Below, in pieces: positions 5,861 through 12,950 of a stretch of 12,950 bases of DNA. A model generated the notes under the pieces. The model was not told the origin of the DNA and ran no database searches. It saw nothing but the letters and a program-made list of their open reading frames with translations. Positions within the stretch are counted from its first letter, which is position 1. Each line of letters opens with the position of its first letter. The DNA comes from Planctomycetota bacterium (GTDB taxonomy: Bacteria; Planctomycetota; GCA-002687715; DRQF01). A program made the translations under genes and the position numbers. The stretch covers positions 1 through 12,950 of the forward strand of contig JAJRYU010000612.1 in the NCBI GenBank assembly GCA_024275615.1. Direction: 5' to 3'.

Positions 5861-8581
5861 ATGGCAAAAGCGGATAAGCTTTTCCTCGTGCTCGCGATCG
5901 TCACCATTGGTGTCGCCGCCGGTGCCTTTGGATTGGTATACGGATCGAACGACGGTGACGATTTCGAAAATGCTCCCATTGATTTGACGGCAATTGATGA
6001 GGACACCGGAAGTGGAATACATCGCAATGCCAATCCCAGCCGTCGCACCACCAACAACGCACAAGAAGAAAACACCAAGACCGAACCAAGAATAGCCGAC
6101 ATTGTCGCCGAAGAAGGCACGATTGTCGGAACGGTCTTGGACCATGAAGGTGAGCCTCTTGCGGATGTCAAAGTCAAATCCACGCTCTTTTTTCCCTACG
6201 GCCAGCTCAATTATGGTCTCGTCACCAGACATCTTGGAGAAGCAACCACCAACGAAGAGGGGCGTTTTTCAATCACAGTCCCTGGCCATGGTCTTTATCG
6301 CCTCTCCTTTCGCCATTTGGCTTTTGCCCCCCATCTTGAGGATGAAGTAAAAGCGGGAGCCGACCTCAAGATCCAACTCAAAGTCGGTGGGGCCGTCACC
6401 GGAACTCTCACCGCCAAAGAAAGCAGCAAACCCATCGCCGGAGTCAAGGTCAGCGTTCGGCAATACAAGGGGCGCTGGAGCGAGTCGGGGATCAGTGACA
6501 AGGAAGGTAAATTCATCATTTACGGACTCTTCGTTGGCGATCTCTACTTGAGTGCGATTGCAGACGATTTCCTGCCTATCAAAGACCACGAGATCAAAAT
6601 CGAACAAGGCAAGATCGCCAAAGTGGAACTCACAATGAGCGCCGGGCGCACGATCAAAGGCGTTGTGACGGACAAAACAGGAACGTGGATTGCTCAAGCA
6701 ACGGTCAAAGTGGGGAATCGAACGATCAAGGGGGACGACTTCGGCCGCTTTCGAATGGGCGGCTTGGAAAAGAAGTCGCAAAACCTCCAAGTCCACGCCG
6801 AGGGTTTCCTCACTCACAGCCGTATGGTCGGCTTGGCCGGCAGTCGAGAAGTAGCGGACTTGAAAATCGAATTGGATCGAGGTGGTAGCCTCAATGTCAC
6901 TGTCCTTGATGAAAAGGGAACAGCTCTCAAAAATGTCAATGTCAAGGTTTTCGAGAGCTGGGGAAAAGAGAACATGTGGGACACGGGAAACACGCGTTTC
7001 GCCGCCACAACGAATGAAAACGGCCAAGCAACAATCTCTGGTCTGCGCCGCCAGAACTGGAGTCAATACCGGATTCGAGCGGTGGCAAAAGGCTGGGCGG
7101 ATACCTTCTCCAAGCAGTTCAAAATGAAGAAAGGCGAAAAGGAGAAAGATTTCACGCTTATTATGCGTGCTGGCGGCACCATCAAGGGCATGATCAACAA
7201 CGAATCAGGCCAAGGGATCCCTAGAGTCAAAGTCACACTTTCCCCTTCCGGTCTCTATGAATGGACGCCCAGCGGCCGCAACAGCCAAAAAAGCGTACTC
7301 ACCGACGACAAGGGCGAATATGCCTTCGATCAACTTTCAGCCCGAAAGTACCGCGTCTCCGCCATGGCACGAGGATTTGCGACTCAATACAAGAACCGAT
7401 TGGAAGTTGTCGGCTCCGCCACAATGGAAGGCGTCGATTTCATTCTGAAAGATGGCGGCATCGTCGAAGGTACGGTCAAGGAGGAAGACGATACTCCTAT
7501 AGCAAACGCCAGAATCACGATCAGAAGCAAAAGAAGTTACGGTCACGGAAAAACCGACAAAGACGGAAATTACAAGATTACCAACTTGGGTGAAGGGCCA
7601 TACACCGCGACAGCAAGATGTGACGGATTCTCCGCCGACACAAAGAAGAAGATCTTCCCGGTAGAAAACCGTATTGATTTTGAATTGCGCCCTGACGGTT
7701 ACGTCTGGGGAGTAGTTACAGACAAGACCGACGACAAGCCTGTCCGTTCCTATCGAGTAGAATTGCAACAAGAGCAGCCTCGCAGCCGAAACAAGTGGCG
7801 CACAAAGCGGTCGATTTGGGTCAACGACAAGGCGGGGAAATTCAAGATTTTCGCACCGGACGGCACGTATCGCCTCATCATCAAGTCGAAAGGCCATACC
7901 AACTACAAAAAAGACGCCGTCGCTATTTCCGTCACGGCAGAACCGGACGAACTGGCGATCAAGTTGATCCCCGGTGGGTCGGTGGAAGGTTGGGTGAAGA
8001 ACAGTATTGGCGAAGGCATTGCCTGGACGGCGATCTATGTTCGCAAAGCCGACGCTCCGGAAGGGACAAAATACGTCCGAAAAGGCAACACCGAAACCGA
8101 TGGTTACTATTTCGTAGATTCACTGGAAACCGGAAACTATGAGTTCGCTTTTGAACAACGAGGTCGATTGCCCCTAACAATCAAATCACCCGTTGGTGTT
8201 TTTGGCGGTGAGTTGAGCAATCTCAATGTGACCGCAAGCAAGCCAGCCATCATTTTGATCTCCGCCAAAACAGAGGACGAAAAACCTGTACGCTGGACTC
8301 AAGTGAAAATTATCTCGCTGAGCGGTGCCCCCATGGAGATGAGACGCCGTGGCTGGACAAGCAACGGTGCGAATTACGAACCGCGATTCGAAAAAAGCGC
8401 GTACATCAATCGCGATCGTGTACAAAGGGTGAGTGGATTGCCTCCAGGATTCTATCGCATAACTGCCAAGTATTCGGGGTACAAAACTTATGATGAAGAG
8501 TTTCGAGTCAAAGATGGCGCCGAACTCGACATCGAAATTGTCTTTAAGAAAAAAAGTAAAACGCGAGCCTCTTCCCGTTGA
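5861..8581 (+). CDS. Membrane-anchored protein with about nine tandem carboxypeptidase-regulatory-like modules
   Basis: A 906-residue protein. The ATG at 5861 has GAAGGA at 5847-5852, eight bases upstream. Residues 7-28 (LFLVLAIVTIGVAAGAFGLV) form an N-terminal signal anchor, followed by an acidic, low-complexity linker to about residue 80. The rest is a string of beta-sandwich modules of 80-100 residues of the CarboxypepD_reg/CNA-B-like kind. Each opens with a G-x-V/I-x-G-x-V strand, then a P-I/L-A-x-V-x-V strand, a TD-x-x-G-x-F/Y turn and a Y-x-h-x-A strand. Approximate starts are residues 86, 177, 262, 341, 438, 532, 613, 705 and 794; the last is the most degenerate. No protease or peptidase catalytic domain accompanies them. 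Such modules usually act as stalks or binding domains outside the cytoplasm. The tail is basic (KKKSKTRASSR). Its stop overlaps the start of the next gene. The architecture is firm; the ligand and role are unknown. Confidence 0.88.
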   Translation: MAKADKLFLVLAIVTIGVAAGAFGLVYGSNDGDDFENAPIDLTAIDEDTGSGIHRNANPSRRTTNNAQEENTKTEPRIADIVAEEGTIVGTVLDHEGEPLADVKVKSTLFFPYGQLNYGLVTRHLGEATTNEEGRFSITVPGHGLYRLSFRHLAFAPHLEDEVKAGADLKIQLKVGGAVTGTLTAKESSKPIAGVKVSVRQYKGRWSESGISDKEGKFIIYGLFVGDLYLSAIADDFLPIKDHEIKIEQGKIAKVELTMSAGRTIKGVVTDKTGTWIAQATVKVGNRTIKGDDFGRFRMGGLEKKSQNLQVHAEGFLTHSRMVGLAGSREVADLKIELDRGGSLNVTVLDEKGTALKNVNVKVFESWGKENMWDTGNTRFAATTNENGQATISGLRRQNWSQYRIRAVAKGWADTFSKQFKMKKGEKEKDFTLIMRAGGTIKGMINNESGQGIPRVKVTLSPSGLYEWTPSGRNSQKSVLTDDKGEYAFDQLSARKYRVSAMARGFATQYKNRLEVVGSATMEGVDFILKDGGIVEGTVKEEDDTPIANARITIRSKRSYGHGKTDKDGNYKITNLGEGPYTATARCDGFSADTKKKIFPVENRIDFELRPDGYVWGVVTDKTDDKPVRSYRVELQQEQPRSRNKWRTKRSIWVNDKAGKFKIFAPDGTYRLIIKSKGHTNYKKDAVAISVTAEPDELAIKLIPGGSVEGWVKNSIGEGIAWTAIYVRKADAPEGTKYVRKGNTETDGYYFVDSLETGNYEFAFEQRGRLPLTIKSPVGVFGGELSNLNVTASKPAIILISAKTEDEKPVRWTQVKIISLSGAPMEMRRRGWTSNGANYEPRFEKSAYINRDRVQRVSGLPPGFYRITAKYSGYKTYDEEFRVKDGAELDIEIVFKKKSKTRASSR

Positions 8582-9315
8582 ATCGCTCCTATAAGATTTA
8601 TGGCATCATTGTGATCATCGGTGTTTGCCTCGCGACCTGGACGGCTCTGCGTTGGCAGAAGACAGTCGATCAGAGATTCGACAGCCTCAAGCGACAGCCC
8701 AAGAAGGTCATTGCCCCCCCGCCCACTCGATTCGATGCTGAGTATGATCGACGGGGACGAGTCGCTGCAATTCGTGTGTTCCACCATGGCCTTGGAGTAG
8801 CCAAGAACTCCGCCCCACTCTTTTGGGCCAAAGGCAACCTTATCGTCGTTTCGAAGAAAGACTGGGAATCAACGGATCTGGATTATCAACGGGCTGACAT
8901 TTCTCGGGATCTACTCCATCAAATGATCTCGGACGTCAGTCAACTTAAAACGGCGGCAAGACCTGAGAGTGACTTGACCGTCATCTCGACCCAAGCTGAC
9001 GGCACAAGAATTGTCCGCTACGCCAATTCGTCTGCGTTCCACAAGCAAGTATCGAGTTGGCTTGGCTCTCGCGAACTTCGATCTTACACTCTACAGGCTG
9101 TTGAACTCCTGGCAGAAAAGCCTGCAACCGACGTCAAAGCCCTTCAATGGCCCGTGGGTGGGGTTTCCATGAGGAAACTCCTAGCATCCGGTTCAATCGT
9201 TGTGCGCAAGCATGACCACGTCCGAAGAATTCAGAAGGTTCTAAGAATGCCAGCAGTCTACAAACAAGGAAAACACATCGCTCGAATTACGGCTGTGGCG
9301 CACGTCGATCGATGA
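8578..9315 (+). CDS. Single-pass membrane protein of unknown function
   Basis: A 245-residue protein read from a TTG at 8578 that overlaps the previous stop in TTGA. There is no Shine-Dalgarno, so translation probably relies on ribosomes finishing the gene before. The first in-frame ATG is far too late and would lose the anchor; a GTG at codon 12 is the only near alternative. Residues about 7-24 (YGIIVIIGVCLATWTAL) form a membrane anchor. The remaining roughly 220 residues are soluble, mixed alpha/beta in look and rich in Arg, Lys, Asp and Ser, without Cys pairs or a motif I recognise. It should lie mostly outside the cytoplasm. Its 3' end overlaps the DUF2752 gene by four bases (ATGA), making it the middle member of a tightly coupled set. 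Coding status is well supported by the overlaps; the function is not known. Confidence 0.75.
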   Translation: MNRSYKIYGIIVIIGVCLATWTALRWQKTVDQRFDSLKRQPKKVIAPPPTRFDAEYDRRGRVAAIRVFHHGLGVAKNSAPLFWAKGNLIVVSKKDWESTDLDYQRADISRDLLHQMISDVSQLKTAARPESDLTVISTQADGTRIVRYANSSAFHKQVSSWLGSRELRSYTLQAVELLAEKPATDVKALQWPVGGVSMRKLLASGSIVVRKHDHVRRIQKVLRMPAVYKQGKHIARITAVAHVDR

Positions 9316-9740
9316 TCCCACCCTGGTTGTTCAACAACGGGCTCAAGGTCGCCGTCATCATCGGCTGCTTTTGGCTTATCAGTACGGCATTTAGCGTTCA
9401 ACCGGATGCCCGTGGGTTTGGCTCTCATGAACAACTTGGCCTTGAGCCATGTGGCTATCTGAAAACTCACGGCCATCCTTGCCCAACTTGTGGCATGACC
9501 ACGTCTTTTGCCCACACCGTTCGATTCCAGATACCCAGCGCTCTTAGGGCAAATCCCGCCGGGACTCTTCTTTGTCTCTTGGTTCTTGTGCTTCCGGGGA
9601 TCTTGGTTCATTCCATGATCACGAGCCAACCCGTCAGCCGCTTCTTCATCGGCAAAATCGGCGGCTATTGGATCTTCATCGTCATCGGCATTCTAGCGGC
9701 GTCATGGGCGTACAAGATACTGACTTATCAAGTGACCTAG
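9312..9740 (+). CDS. DUF2752 family membrane protein
   Basis: A 142-residue protein starting at ATG 9312, which overlaps the preceding stop (ATGA). It shows the DUF2752 signature: Cys47 (EPCGYLKTHG), then CPTCGMTTS with Cys57 and Cys60, then a SALRANPAG segment before a hydrophobic helix. Three membrane segments are visible at about residues 11-28, 82-103 and 117-137, with the Cys-rich part between the first two. The biochemical role of this family is not established to my knowledge; the paired cysteines suggest metal binding or redox chemistry, which is inference. It closes the three-gene block begun by the repeat protein, so it may help place or modify those membrane-anchored partners. It converges on rsgA with 78 bases between. 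Confidence 0.85.
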   Translation: MIPPWLFNNGLKVAVIIGCFWLISTAFSVQPDARGFGSHEQLGLEPCGYLKTHGHPCPTCGMTTSFAHTVRFQIPSALRANPAGTLLCLLVLVLPGILVHSMITSQPVSRFFIGKIGGYWIFIVIGILAASWAYKILTYQVT

Positions 9741-9755
9741 AAAAGAACGAAGATC

Positions 9756-9796
9756 TGCGCTTTAGTAGCGCATGTGCAGCTCTTGCCCTTGAGCTG
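9756..9796. terminator. Two small hairpins between convergent genes
   Basis: TGCGCT/AGCGCA (9756-9761 with 9767-9772, 5-base loop) and CAGCTC/GAGCTG (9777-9782 with 9791-9796, 8-base loop) lie back to back between the DUF2752 gene and rsgA. Neither is followed directly by a T run on the plus strand. On the minus strand a short T-rich tract (complement of 9741-9747) comes eight bases after the first stem, so weak termination of rsgA is possible. Confidence 0.25.
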
Positions 9797-9818
9797 TGTG
9801 GACACCGCTGTGATCGGG

Positions 9819-10766
9819 TCAGAGTGACTCGTTTCTTACCGTGGTGAGAATTCGGGTGTATGAGTCATAGCGGTAGGCATCAATTTCGTCAGCATCGACG
9901 GCAGCCTTGACGGCACAATGGGACTCATGATCATGGGTACAAGTCCGGAATCGACACTGGGACAGATAGGGACGGAATTCAACAAAATGATGCCCGACCT
10001 CCCAAGGCTCCATGTCGATGATCCCAAATTCTCGAATTCCCGGAGTGTCAACGACATAACCTCCGACTTCAATCGGTATCAAGCTAGCGTGGGTTGTTGT
10101 GTGCTTACCCTTGCCAGTTGCTGCCGACACTTGTCTCGATGGCAAGGCCAGATCCGGTTGGATACTTGTCAGTAGAGCGGATTTCCCCACTCCGCTCATA
10201 CCCGTCAGGACGCTGACTTTGTCCTTGAGCAACAATCGTAGCTCGTCGATTCCTGCGCCACTCACTGTGCTGGTCAAGACCACACGATAGCCCAGTGTGC
10301 GGTAAAGTTCACAGATCGGCGTCAGATCGGCTTGATCAATCAGCAAGTCGACCTTGTTGAGTACAATGATAGGTTCGAATTCGCCGTGTTCAGCGGCCAC
10401 AAGCATGCGATCCAGCAAGCGCGGATTGAGTTGAGGGTTAGCCACGGCCAAGACCATGATGGCCTGATCAATGTTGGCGGCGATGATCTGTCGAGTTCGT
10501 CCTCCGGCCTTACGCCGAGCCAGATAGGTCCGCCGTGGTAGTATCTTGACCACCAACGCAGGAGGTGTTTGTCTCTCTTCAATAAGCACTTCATCTCCCA
10601 CAGCTACAGGGCGAGAAAACTGTTTTTCTTGTTTGAAGAGAATACCTCGAACGCGGCAGCTGATAGTCCCTTTTGGTGTATCCACGTGGCACATACGTGA
10701 GTCAACACGTACGACACGGCCTTGGATCTGTTCATGGGGCGTTTTTGCCAGTCGGCGATCGGTCAT
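9819..10766 (-). CDS. rsgA: Ribosome small-subunit-dependent GTPase RsgA (YjeQ)
   Basis: A 315-residue protein of normal family length. RsgA is a GTPase that acts late in 30S ribosomal subunit maturation and is stimulated by the small subunit. An OB-fold-like N-terminus (about residues 12-75) is followed by the circularly permuted GTPase typical of the family, with the motifs in the order G4, G5, G1, G2, G3: NKVD at 137-140, TSTVSG at 165-170, the P-loop GMSGVGKS at 189-196, the GKGKHTTT segment at 218-225 and DTPG at 240-243. The C-terminal zinc finger is intact: Cys271, Cys276, His278 and Cys284 (C-x4-C-x-H-x5-C). The start is ATG 10766 without a clear Shine-Dalgarno. It is divergent from the RibBA gene, with 94 bases between. 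All diagnostic residues are present. Confidence 0.97.
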   Translation of the reverse strand: MTDRRLAKTPHEQIQGRVVRVDSRMCHVDTPKGTISCRVRGILFKQEKQFSRPVAVGDEVLIEERQTPPALVVKILPRRTYLARRKAGGRTRQIIAANIDQAIMVLAVANPQLNPRLLDRMLVAAEHGEFEPIIVLNKVDLLIDQADLTPICELYRTLGYRVVLTSTVSGAGIDELRLLLKDKVSVLTGMSGVGKSALLTSIQPDLALPSRQVSAATGKGKHTTTHASLIPIEVGGYVVDTPGIREFGIIDMEPWEVGHHFVEFRPYLSQCRFRTCTHDHESHCAVKAAVDADEIDAYRYDSYTRILTTVRNESL

Positions 10767-10860
10767 GACACGACGTTAGCCATTTTATCCGCTGACCCGC
10801 AACACTTTCGAGGGCAAATGCTCCATGCTATCCTCACTCAACACTTGAGGGGACTCACGC

Positions 10861-12000
10861 ATGCCATTTTGCTCGACATCCGAGATTATAGAAGAACTCA
10901 AAGCCGGACGTATCGTCGTCCTCACCGACGCAGAGGATCGTGAGAATGAAGGCGATCTCGTGGCTTTGGCAGACCGGATCACACCGGATCAAATCAACTT
11001 CATGTTGCGGGAGTCCCGGGGCCTTCTCTGCATAGCCCTTTCGGCTGACATTTGCGACAAATTGCATCTCAGTGCCCAAACTCGAGGTTCGATTGCCAGA
11101 CACCACGGCACCGCATTTACCGAGACAATTGACGCCGCCGAAGGCATCACGACTGGTGTTTCGGCGGCTGATCGTTGGGAGACCATTCGCACCTGCGTCG
11201 GCGACGGCGTTTCGGCCCAAGACATTGTCAAACCTGGCCATCTATCACCAATTCGTGCCCGGCGCGGTGGCGTGCTGGTGCGTCCGGGTCACACCGAAGC
11301 CTCCGTGGACCTCGCCCGCTTGTGTGGCGCACCCCTGGGAGCCGTCATCATGGAAATCATGAACGAAGACGGCTCCATGTCTCGCCTCCCGGATCTCATT
11401 CCCTATGTCAAGAAGCACAACCTGAAAATGGGGTCAATCGCCAACCTGATCGAATATCGTCGCAAGAACGAAAAACTCGTGAAACGTCTGGGATCGTCTC
11501 CATTCCCTACTCCCTGGGGTGAGTTTACCCTGCACTTGTATTCTTCCCCTTTTGATCAGCGCAACCACCTCGCGTTAGTTCGCGGCATTGACCTGCCAGC
11601 CGACGGCGGACCGGGTGCTCCCATTGATGAGCCGGTCTTAGGGCGTGTCCACGCCGAATGCCTTACCAGTGACGTTTTTGGCAGCCCCATTGGCGGCCGT
11701 AACGGAGAAGTGGAAGCCGCTCTAAGACGATTAGCCCAATCGGATAGAGGGTTTTTCCTGTACATGCGTCAAGGGGAGAGAAATGAGAGCTTGGCCAACG
11801 CCATTCGTTCCTTTGCTGAGGACGGGGCAGATGCTTCATCCCGCATGCAAATGGATGAACGCAACTACGGCACAGGAGCTCAAATCTTGGCGGACTTGGG
11901 CATCCGGGAAATCCGGCTCTTGTCCAATAGTGACGGCAGAAAACGCAATCTTTCTGGCTATGACCTGGAAGTTGTCGCTATCGAGCCATTCGGCTCCTGA
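10861..12000 (+). CDS. ribBA: RibBA-type fusion: intact 3,4-dihydroxy-2-butanone-4-phosphate synthase with degenerate GTP cyclohydrolase II half
   Basis: A 379-residue protein; ATG 10861 has GAGGGGA at 10847-10853, seven bases upstream. The N-terminal half (about 1-201) is the RibB domain, which makes 3,4-dihydroxy-2-butanone 4-phosphate from ribulose 5-phosphate for riboflavin. It has DAEDRENEGD (23-32), TAFTETIDAAEGITTGVSAA (84-103), GVLVRPGHTE (137-146) and VDLARLCG (149-156), so the acidic loop and the metal-binding His144 are present. The C-terminal half (about 210-379) aligns with GTP cyclohydrolase II (RibA) from FPTPWGEF onward. By comparison with E. coli RibA, Cys54 is kept (Cys267) but the other two zinc ligands, Cys65 and Cys67, are Gly278 and Arg280. 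The EGRNIGL motif is scrambled to GERNESL and Tyr105 is Phe318. Asp126 and Arg128 are kept as Asp332 and Arg334. The RibA half is therefore probably inactive in ring opening. No FMN riboswitch fits in the short leader. Confidence 0.92.
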   Translation: MPFCSTSEIIEELKAGRIVVLTDAEDRENEGDLVALADRITPDQINFMLRESRGLLCIALSADICDKLHLSAQTRGSIARHHGTAFTETIDAAEGITTGVSAADRWETIRTCVGDGVSAQDIVKPGHLSPIRARRGGVLVRPGHTEASVDLARLCGAPLGAVIMEIMNEDGSMSRLPDLIPYVKKHNLKMGSIANLIEYRRKNEKLVKRLGSSPFPTPWGEFTLHLYSSPFDQRNHLALVRGIDLPADGGPGAPIDEPVLGRVHAECLTSDVFGSPIGGRNGEVEAALRRLAQSDRGFFLYMRQGERNESLANAIRSFAEDGADASSRMQMDERNYGTGAQILADLGIREIRLLSNSDGRKRNLSGYDLEVVAIEPFGS

Positions 12001-12135
12001 CCATAAGTGGTTTTAGGCTTAGGCTTTGCGATCCAAGAACTGGAATTTTGATACCTGACCAAGCCCTCAAGAATTGAGGAAGATTCTGCGCCAATCTGCG
12101 TCTGAGTGTTGTCCGTAACCTCTCGGAGAACTCAA

Positions 12136-12750
12136 ATGTTAAGCGTCTTGGCGCCAAGAGCCTTGGTCACGAGGAGAAGAATCGTGGCGAAATCTCCACA
12201 AACTGTGGATGATCGGGACTTAATCGAGCGCGCCCAGAACGGTGACGAAACTGCGTTTCGTCAATTGCTGGAAAGCTATACCCCCCGCATTTTCACGCTG
12301 GTCAGCGGCATGATCTCTGATCGCAGCGAAGCAGAAGATGTCGTTCAAGAAGTCTTCTTTAAGGTCTACAGGAAGATGGAAGGGTTCGCCTGGAAATCAG
12401 CGTTTTACACTTGGGTCTATCGCATTGCCCTCAACACAGCCACAGACCGCCTGAAAAAGCGAAGCAACAAGAAGACTGCCAGCCTTGAAGATTTGCCCGG
12501 TTATGACGCTCCCGATGACAGCGCTACTCCGGGTGCGAGCCTGTCCAGCAGCGAACTGAGACGTACTTTGGCTTCCGCAATCGCGGAATTGCCTGCTAAA
12601 TATCGAGATATTCTGGTTCTTCGGGAATACGAAGACCTCAGCTACGACGAAATTGCTGAGGTCCTTTCCTGCTCAAAAGGGACAGTGGAATCCCGCCTTT
12701 TTCGCGCCCGAGCACGTCTCAAAGAGAAAATGATTGCGTACCTAAAATGA
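12136..12750 (+). CDS. ECF-type RNA polymerase sigma factor (sigma-70 family)
   Basis: A 204-residue protein from ATG 12136, which has GGAGA at 12125-12129. A GTG at 12184 has an even better Shine-Dalgarno (GAGGAG, 12171-12176) and would give 188 residues starting just before the conserved core, so either start may be used; a GTG at 12106 is less likely. Region sigma-2 covers about residues 41-110: AEDVVQEVFFKVYRK, then FYTWVYRIALNTATDRLKKR, the latter for -10 recognition and strand opening. After a short acidic linker, sigma-4 covers about 143-203, with a helix-turn-helix DLSYDEIAEVLSCSKGTVES followed by RLFRARARLKEK for -35 contact. There is no sigma-3, as expected for ECF factors, which redirect RNA polymerase in response to envelope or stress signals. 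The stop overlaps the next start in ATGA, the usual arrangement with an anti-sigma factor. Confidence 0.95.
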   Translation: MLSVLAPRALVTRRRIVAKSPQTVDDRDLIERAQNGDETAFRQLLESYTPRIFTLVSGMISDRSEAEDVVQEVFFKVYRKMEGFAWKSAFYTWVYRIALNTATDRLKKRSNKKTASLEDLPGYDAPDDSATPGASLSSSELRRTLASAIAELPAKYRDILVLREYEDLSYDEIAEVLSCSKGTVESRLFRARARLKEKMIAYLK

Positions 12751-12950
12751 CTGACCATGAACGAGAAATGAATAACGAGCGTTTGCAAAGGCTGATTCAA
12801 CGGGAATTGGACGGCGAAATCCGTCCAGAAGAAGAAGCTGAACTGCAACAAGCTTTGAATGAAGACGATAGCCTTTTGGCGGTTTATGGCGAAGATCGCC
12901 GTTTGGCCGCGCTCATTGAGCGTGATCGTTCTGAGCTGGAAGTACCAAAG
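12747..12950 (+). CDS. Probable anti-sigma factor, N-terminal part (runs off right edge)
   Basis: The ATG at 12747 overlaps the sigma factor stop (ATGA), and 68 codons stay open to the window end. The peptide begins MTDHEREMNNERLQRLIQ and continues ELDGEIRPEEEAELQQAL, a helical, strongly acidic segment like the start of many anti-sigma N-terminal domains (the L-D-G-E-x-x-x-E-E pattern). The usual zinc-binding H-x3-C-x2-C motif is not seen in these 68 residues; no cysteine is present. It would bind and hold the ECF sigma factor until a signal releases it. The coupling and opening motif support this. The missing C-terminus, where a membrane helix would be expected, leaves it open. A later ATG at 12768 is possible but loses the overlap. 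Confidence 0.65.
   Translation, partial: MTDHEREMNNERLQRLIQRELDGEIRPEEEAELQQALNEDDSLLAVYGEDRRLAALIERDRSELEVPK

Noticed and set aside
5644..6183. 179-codon minus-strand frame reaching from the gap into the repeat-protein gene
   Set aside because: It is mostly antisense to the anchor and first module of a confident gene and has no start signal.
6269..7066. 265-codon minus-strand open frame inside the repeat-protein gene
   Set aside because: It is antisense to modules with clear protein-level repeats; a by-product of codon bias in the real gene.
10767..10860. FMN riboswitch before the RibBA gene
   Set aside because: The 94-base divergent gap is too short for the full element and shows none of its conserved segments.

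Overview
The window looks like ordinary chromosomal DNA of an uncultured Gram-negative bacterium with moderate GC content. The most likely group is Planctomycetota or a relative. This rests on style rather than a marker gene: large membrane-anchored or secreted proteins built from Ig-like and carboxypeptidase-regulatory-like modules, a DUF2752 protein, and an ECF sigma factor with a Cys-poor partner, mixed with housekeeping genes. I see no rRNA, tRNA, CRISPR array, insertion sequence or phage gene.

Layout. (1) At 1-201 (-) lies the 5' part of an unrecognised gene that runs off the left edge. (2) At 352-3820 (+) is a two-gene unit. A membrane-anchored protein with two Ig-like modules is followed 31 bases later by an exported parvulin-type prolyl isomerase. 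The unit is closed by a textbook intrinsic terminator at 3849-3881. (3) At 4077-5336 (+) is a stand-alone secreted protein of unknown function. (4) At 5337-5860 is a 524-base stretch without a convincing gene, with a terminator-like hairpin near its 3' end. (5) At 5861-9740 (+) three genes overlap by 4 bases each: a 906-residue membrane-anchored protein with about nine tandem carboxypeptidase-regulatory-like modules, a single-pass membrane protein with no recognised domain, and a DUF2752 membrane protein. (6) At 9819-10766 (-) is the ribosome-assembly GTPase rsgA, convergent with the block before it and divergent from the gene after it. (7) At 10861-12000 (+) is a RibBA-type riboflavin gene whose GTP cyclohydrolase II half has lost key zinc ligands. 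(8) At 12136-12950 (+) is an ECF sigma factor translationally coupled to a probable anti-sigma partner cut by the right edge.

How the genes work together. Regions 2, 3 and 5 all concern the cell envelope: anchored Ig-like proteins, a periplasmic folding helper, and a modular surface or periplasmic protein made with two small membrane proteins. Regions 6-8 are housekeeping and regulation. The points most worth a second look are the degenerate RibA half of the RibBA fusion, the tightly coupled three-gene envelope block, the duplicated chaperone module in the isomerase, and the sigma/partner pair. I see no strong sign of an entirely new defence or mobile system.
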